From positions 608 through 17,560 of the forward strand of contig QHVX01000003.1 of NCBI GenBank assembly GCA_003222375.1: 16,953 nt of DNA. Direction: 5' to 3'. A model generated the notes under the pieces. The model saw only the letters and a program-made list of their open reading frames with translations, had not been told where the DNA came from and did no database searches. Positions 15,127-16,953 of the stretch are shown here, one piece after another (positions within the stretch are counted from its first letter, which is position 1; every line of letters starts with the position of its first letter). Position numbers and translations under genes: made by a program. The DNA is from Acidobacteriota bacterium. GTDB taxonomy: Bacteria > Acidobacteriota > Thermoanaerobaculia > Gp7-AA8.

Positions 15127-15173
15127 AAAAAGAAAAAAGAAGCGCGCCGACCCACCAGGGATTATCGGCGCGC
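15127..15173 (-). terminator. Rho-independent terminator of the ligase-like gene
   Basis: A 9-bp GC-rich stem (gcgcgccga at 15142-15150 pairing with tcggcgcgc at 15165-15173) with a 14-nt loop. Read on the minus strand it is followed by a pyrimidine tract made almost entirely of T (15141 down to 15127). It starts 40 nt after the stop codon of the ligase-like gene, the expected place for an intrinsic terminator of the TonB/ligase operon. Confidence 0.85.
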
Positions 15174-15212
15174 CTCGTGTCGCTAGCGGCTGTTTCGTGC
15201 CTATTGCGTGAG

Positions 15213-16511
15213 TCATGCCAACCAGCTGCCCATGTACTTGAGCAGTTGGTCGATCGACAACATCCGCTCCTCGCCGGTCGGCGTACGGAAAATCGAGTGA
15301 TACCAACCCTTCACTTTTACGGGCGTGAGGATCTCGTCGCCGATCTTGAGACGCTGACGCCCGCCTAACTTGAGGAAGACGCGCTCATACGCCGAACGCC
15401 GGAGAGGATCGCTGGCCCATGGCGGTGCCAGTTTCTCCTCGACGTCCATCCGTCGCCTGCGAGGGACAGATTGTGTCAGCGTAGCGTCACCCGTCATCAG
15501 CGAGGCGAAGTTGTCCATCTCCGGCAGCGTGACGCCCCACCGGATGCTGCGGCCGACATCGTCGTAGGCCGCCGGCCGGTCGGGGAGGTCGAGCAGCGCC
15601 GGCGTTTCGCCGCGGAGGACCGAGAACAGCAGCCGATAACTGAATGGATCGGCATAGCGGCGGATCGAATCGCGAAACCGCATCGCGATCGCGTGTGCGA
15701 TCTGCCGCAACGACATCGTTGTGCCGTCGGTCGTCTTCCACACGACGGCATCGAGGTCTGTTGTAAAAGGATTTTGCGGAAAATGAAAATCCTTCATGAG
15801 CCAACCCTTGCGGACCACATGTTTTCCTGGCGATGCATCCGCGATGAGAGCAATGTTGCGCAACTCCTCCAGCCTGTAACTGGGCCAGGAGATGACATCA
15901 CGCACGATCCCGACGCACAGCGCAGCCGCCGCTGACATCAGACCGGGATCGGGCGTGAAGTCGAGCGTGATCTCGATCCGCTCGCGACGCGGGCGCACTC
16001 CGATGCCCGTCGATCTGCGGTTGGCACTCGAGACGATCAGCGGCACGGGCAGAAGATGTGCGAGAAGCAGCGCGAGCTTCTGAATCGTGCGCTGACTGCC
16101 GCGCTCTTGGCGCGACAGCTCGAATGAAATGTTGTCGTGGCAACTGAACGCTTGCAGCCGGACGCGTTTGCCGCTTCGCTTTTCCCACGCATCGAGCTGG
16201 TCGCGCACGAAGCCGATCTGCTCCCAAAGACTTCGCACGACGCGCGCCGTGCACTGCGGCGCGATCTCGATCACCGGCGTGACGACTTCAATGACGCCGC
16301 CGTCGAAGTACAACGCCCCGCCGGTGGGCAGTTGCATCGATTTGTTCGTTCGCTTCAGCAGCGGCTGCTCGATGAAACCCGCCGGCGTCCGCCAGACTTT
16401 TTCGGGCACTTCCTCGACGTCGTCGATGAAGATCTTGAACTCCGCTTCCAGCCCGATCACCGGCAATTCCAACTCGCTCGTGTAGGGGAAACGCTCGTCG
16501 TAGATGGGCAT
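15213..16511 (-). CDS. Putative glutamate-cysteine-ligase-like / carboxylate-amine ligase fold protein
   Basis: 432 aa from the ATG at 16511, which overlaps the upstream TonB-domain gene stop by one base (TGATG); an upstream in-frame start would run antisense-like through that gene and is unlikely. It has no signal peptide, so it is cytoplasmic. The N-terminus has VIGLEAEFKIF (18-28), like the GxExEF opening of glutamate-cysteine-ligase/glutamine-synthetase-fold enzymes where Glu residues bind Mg-ATP. Further matches to that pattern are LPTGGALYFDGGVIEVVTPV (61-80), with Glu75, and FSCHDNISFE (122-131). A conserved-looking C-terminal part (KVKGWYHSIFRTPTGEERML) follows. The substrate is unknown and no partner protease or amidoligase cluster is nearby. 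The fold assignment is by pattern recognition only. Confidence 0.62.
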   Translation of the reverse strand: MPIYDERFPYTSELELPVIGLEAEFKIFIDDVEEVPEKVWRTPAGFIEQPLLKRTNKSMQLPTGGALYFDGGVIEVVTPVIEIAPQCTARVVRSLWEQIGFVRDQLDAWEKRSGKRVRLQAFSCHDNISFELSRQERGSQRTIQKLALLLAHLLPVPLIVSSANRRSTGIGVRPRRERIEITLDFTPDPGLMSAAAALCVGIVRDVISWPSYRLEELRNIALIADASPGKHVVRKGWLMKDFHFPQNPFTTDLDAVVWKTTDGTTMSLRQIAHAIAMRFRDSIRRYADPFSYRLLFSVLRGETPALLDLPDRPAAYDDVGRSIRWGVTLPEMDNFASLMTGDATLTQSVPRRRRMDVEEKLAPPWASDPLRRSAYERVFLKLGGRQRLKIGDEILTPVKVKGWYHSIFRTPTGEERMLSIDQLLKYMGSWLA

Positions 16512-16953
16512 CAGCGATAGACGAGCTGATAGAACACCGTGAGCTCGTGGACGACCTCGATCGCGCGCCCCTCGAGCACCAGAGGCTTGAACCGCCATTC
16601 GCGCAGCGCCTTGATCGTGGCATCGTCGAACGCCTGTTGCTTCGCGTGCTGCAAAATGTTGAGCTCTTTGATCCACCCGTCCGTGCCGATGATGTATCGC
16701 ACGACAACCGTCGCTTCGAGTTCCGCCATCCGCTCTTGTTCGGGATAGTCAGGATAGACACGCCGCATGACAAATAGCGGGATCGGCTTATCCCGCCCAA
16801 AGTGCACCCTCCCATCCTCGGCCACCGGCATGCCGCCGGCGACGCCACGGGGCGCGCTTCCCACGACTCCGTTTTCCACGCCGCTCGGTTCGGCGATCGC
16901 CAGAGACGTCATCGCTGCCGGAGCGAAGACCGCCGGCGATCGTTTGAGCGACA
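16511..16953 (-). CDS. TonB C-terminal domain protein (3' part only)
   Basis: The last 146 codons of a gene entering from the right edge. The frame is open to the window end (SLKRSPAVFAPAAMTSLAIA), so the true start is outside. The C-terminal about 90 residues form a TonB_C domain: PLFVMRRVYPDYPEQERM, then EATVVVRYIIGTDGWIKELN, ILQHAKQQAFDDATIKALRE and WRFKPLVLEGRAIEVVHELT. Such domains contact outer-membrane receptors in energy transduction, though in many bacteria stand-alone TonB-domain proteins have other envelope roles. Its stop (TGA) overlaps the ATG of the ligase-like gene, so the two are translationally coupled. Whether an N-terminal membrane anchor exists cannot be seen. Confidence 0.88.
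   Translation of the reverse strand, partial: SLKRSPAVFAPAAMTSLAIAEPSGVENGVVGSAPRGVAGGMPVAEDGRVHFGRDKPIPLFVMRRVYPDYPEQERMAELEATVVVRYIIGTDGWIKELNILQHAKQQAFDDATIKALREWRFKPLVLEGRAIEVVHELTVFYQLVYR

Overview
The window is about 17 kb of GC-rich, gene-dense bacterial chromosome. Nothing in it is plasmid- or phage-like, and I found no tRNA, rRNA, CRISPR array or insertion sequence. Several traits would fit an Acidobacteriota-like soil or sediment bacterium: an ECF sigma factor with a zinc-finger anti-sigma and an exported TPR-CHAT protein, a DUF1111 di-haem protein, an HD-GYP protein, an Asp-box propeller, and a cgtcatcctg/gaaggatctc-type intergenic palindrome. This assignment is inference and is not proved by any marker gene here.

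Layout from left to right. (1) 1-361, minus: the 5' part of a gene with a TTG start, possibly a ferritin-like diiron protein. (2) 524-2455, plus: a GAF/HD-GYP cyclic-di-GMP phosphodiesterase candidate that overlaps, tail to tail by 4 nt, (3) an exported DUF1111 di-haem protein (3597-2452, minus). (4) A minus-strand cluster runs from 9153 down to 3748: a small secreted protein, a CsgG-like periplasmic protein, an 82-bp palindrome, a frameshifted zinc-dependent phospholipase/nuclease-like gene, a frameshifted purH, and a secreted beta-propeller. (5) A tight plus-strand operon at 9227-13750 holds an ECF sigma factor, a membrane anti-sigma factor, an exported TPR-CHAT protease-like protein and an Fe-S uracil-DNA glycosylase. 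Each of its three junctions is an ATGA stop/start overlap. (6) 15023-13722, minus: Xaa-Pro dipeptidase PepQ, overlapping the glycosylase 3' end by 29 nt. (7) 15024-15212: a rho-independent terminator and a perfect 29-bp inverted repeat. (8) 16953-15213, minus: the 3' part of a TonB-domain protein, coupled to a putative carboxylate-amine-ligase-like enzyme.

The most interesting unit is the 9.2-13.8 kb operon. It couples a transcription switch (sigma and anti-sigma) to a caspase-like CHAT domain that has a signal peptide and a C-terminal membrane anchor, so the protease domain probably faces the periplasm next to the anti-sigma factor's extracytoplasmic domain. A DNA-repair glycosylase is the last cistron. 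This looks like a candidate envelope-stress signalling module. The second point of note is that two adjacent cistrons, the phospholipase-like gene and purH, each carry one reading-frame break while the rest of the window is intact. This is either local sequence or assembly error or real decay.
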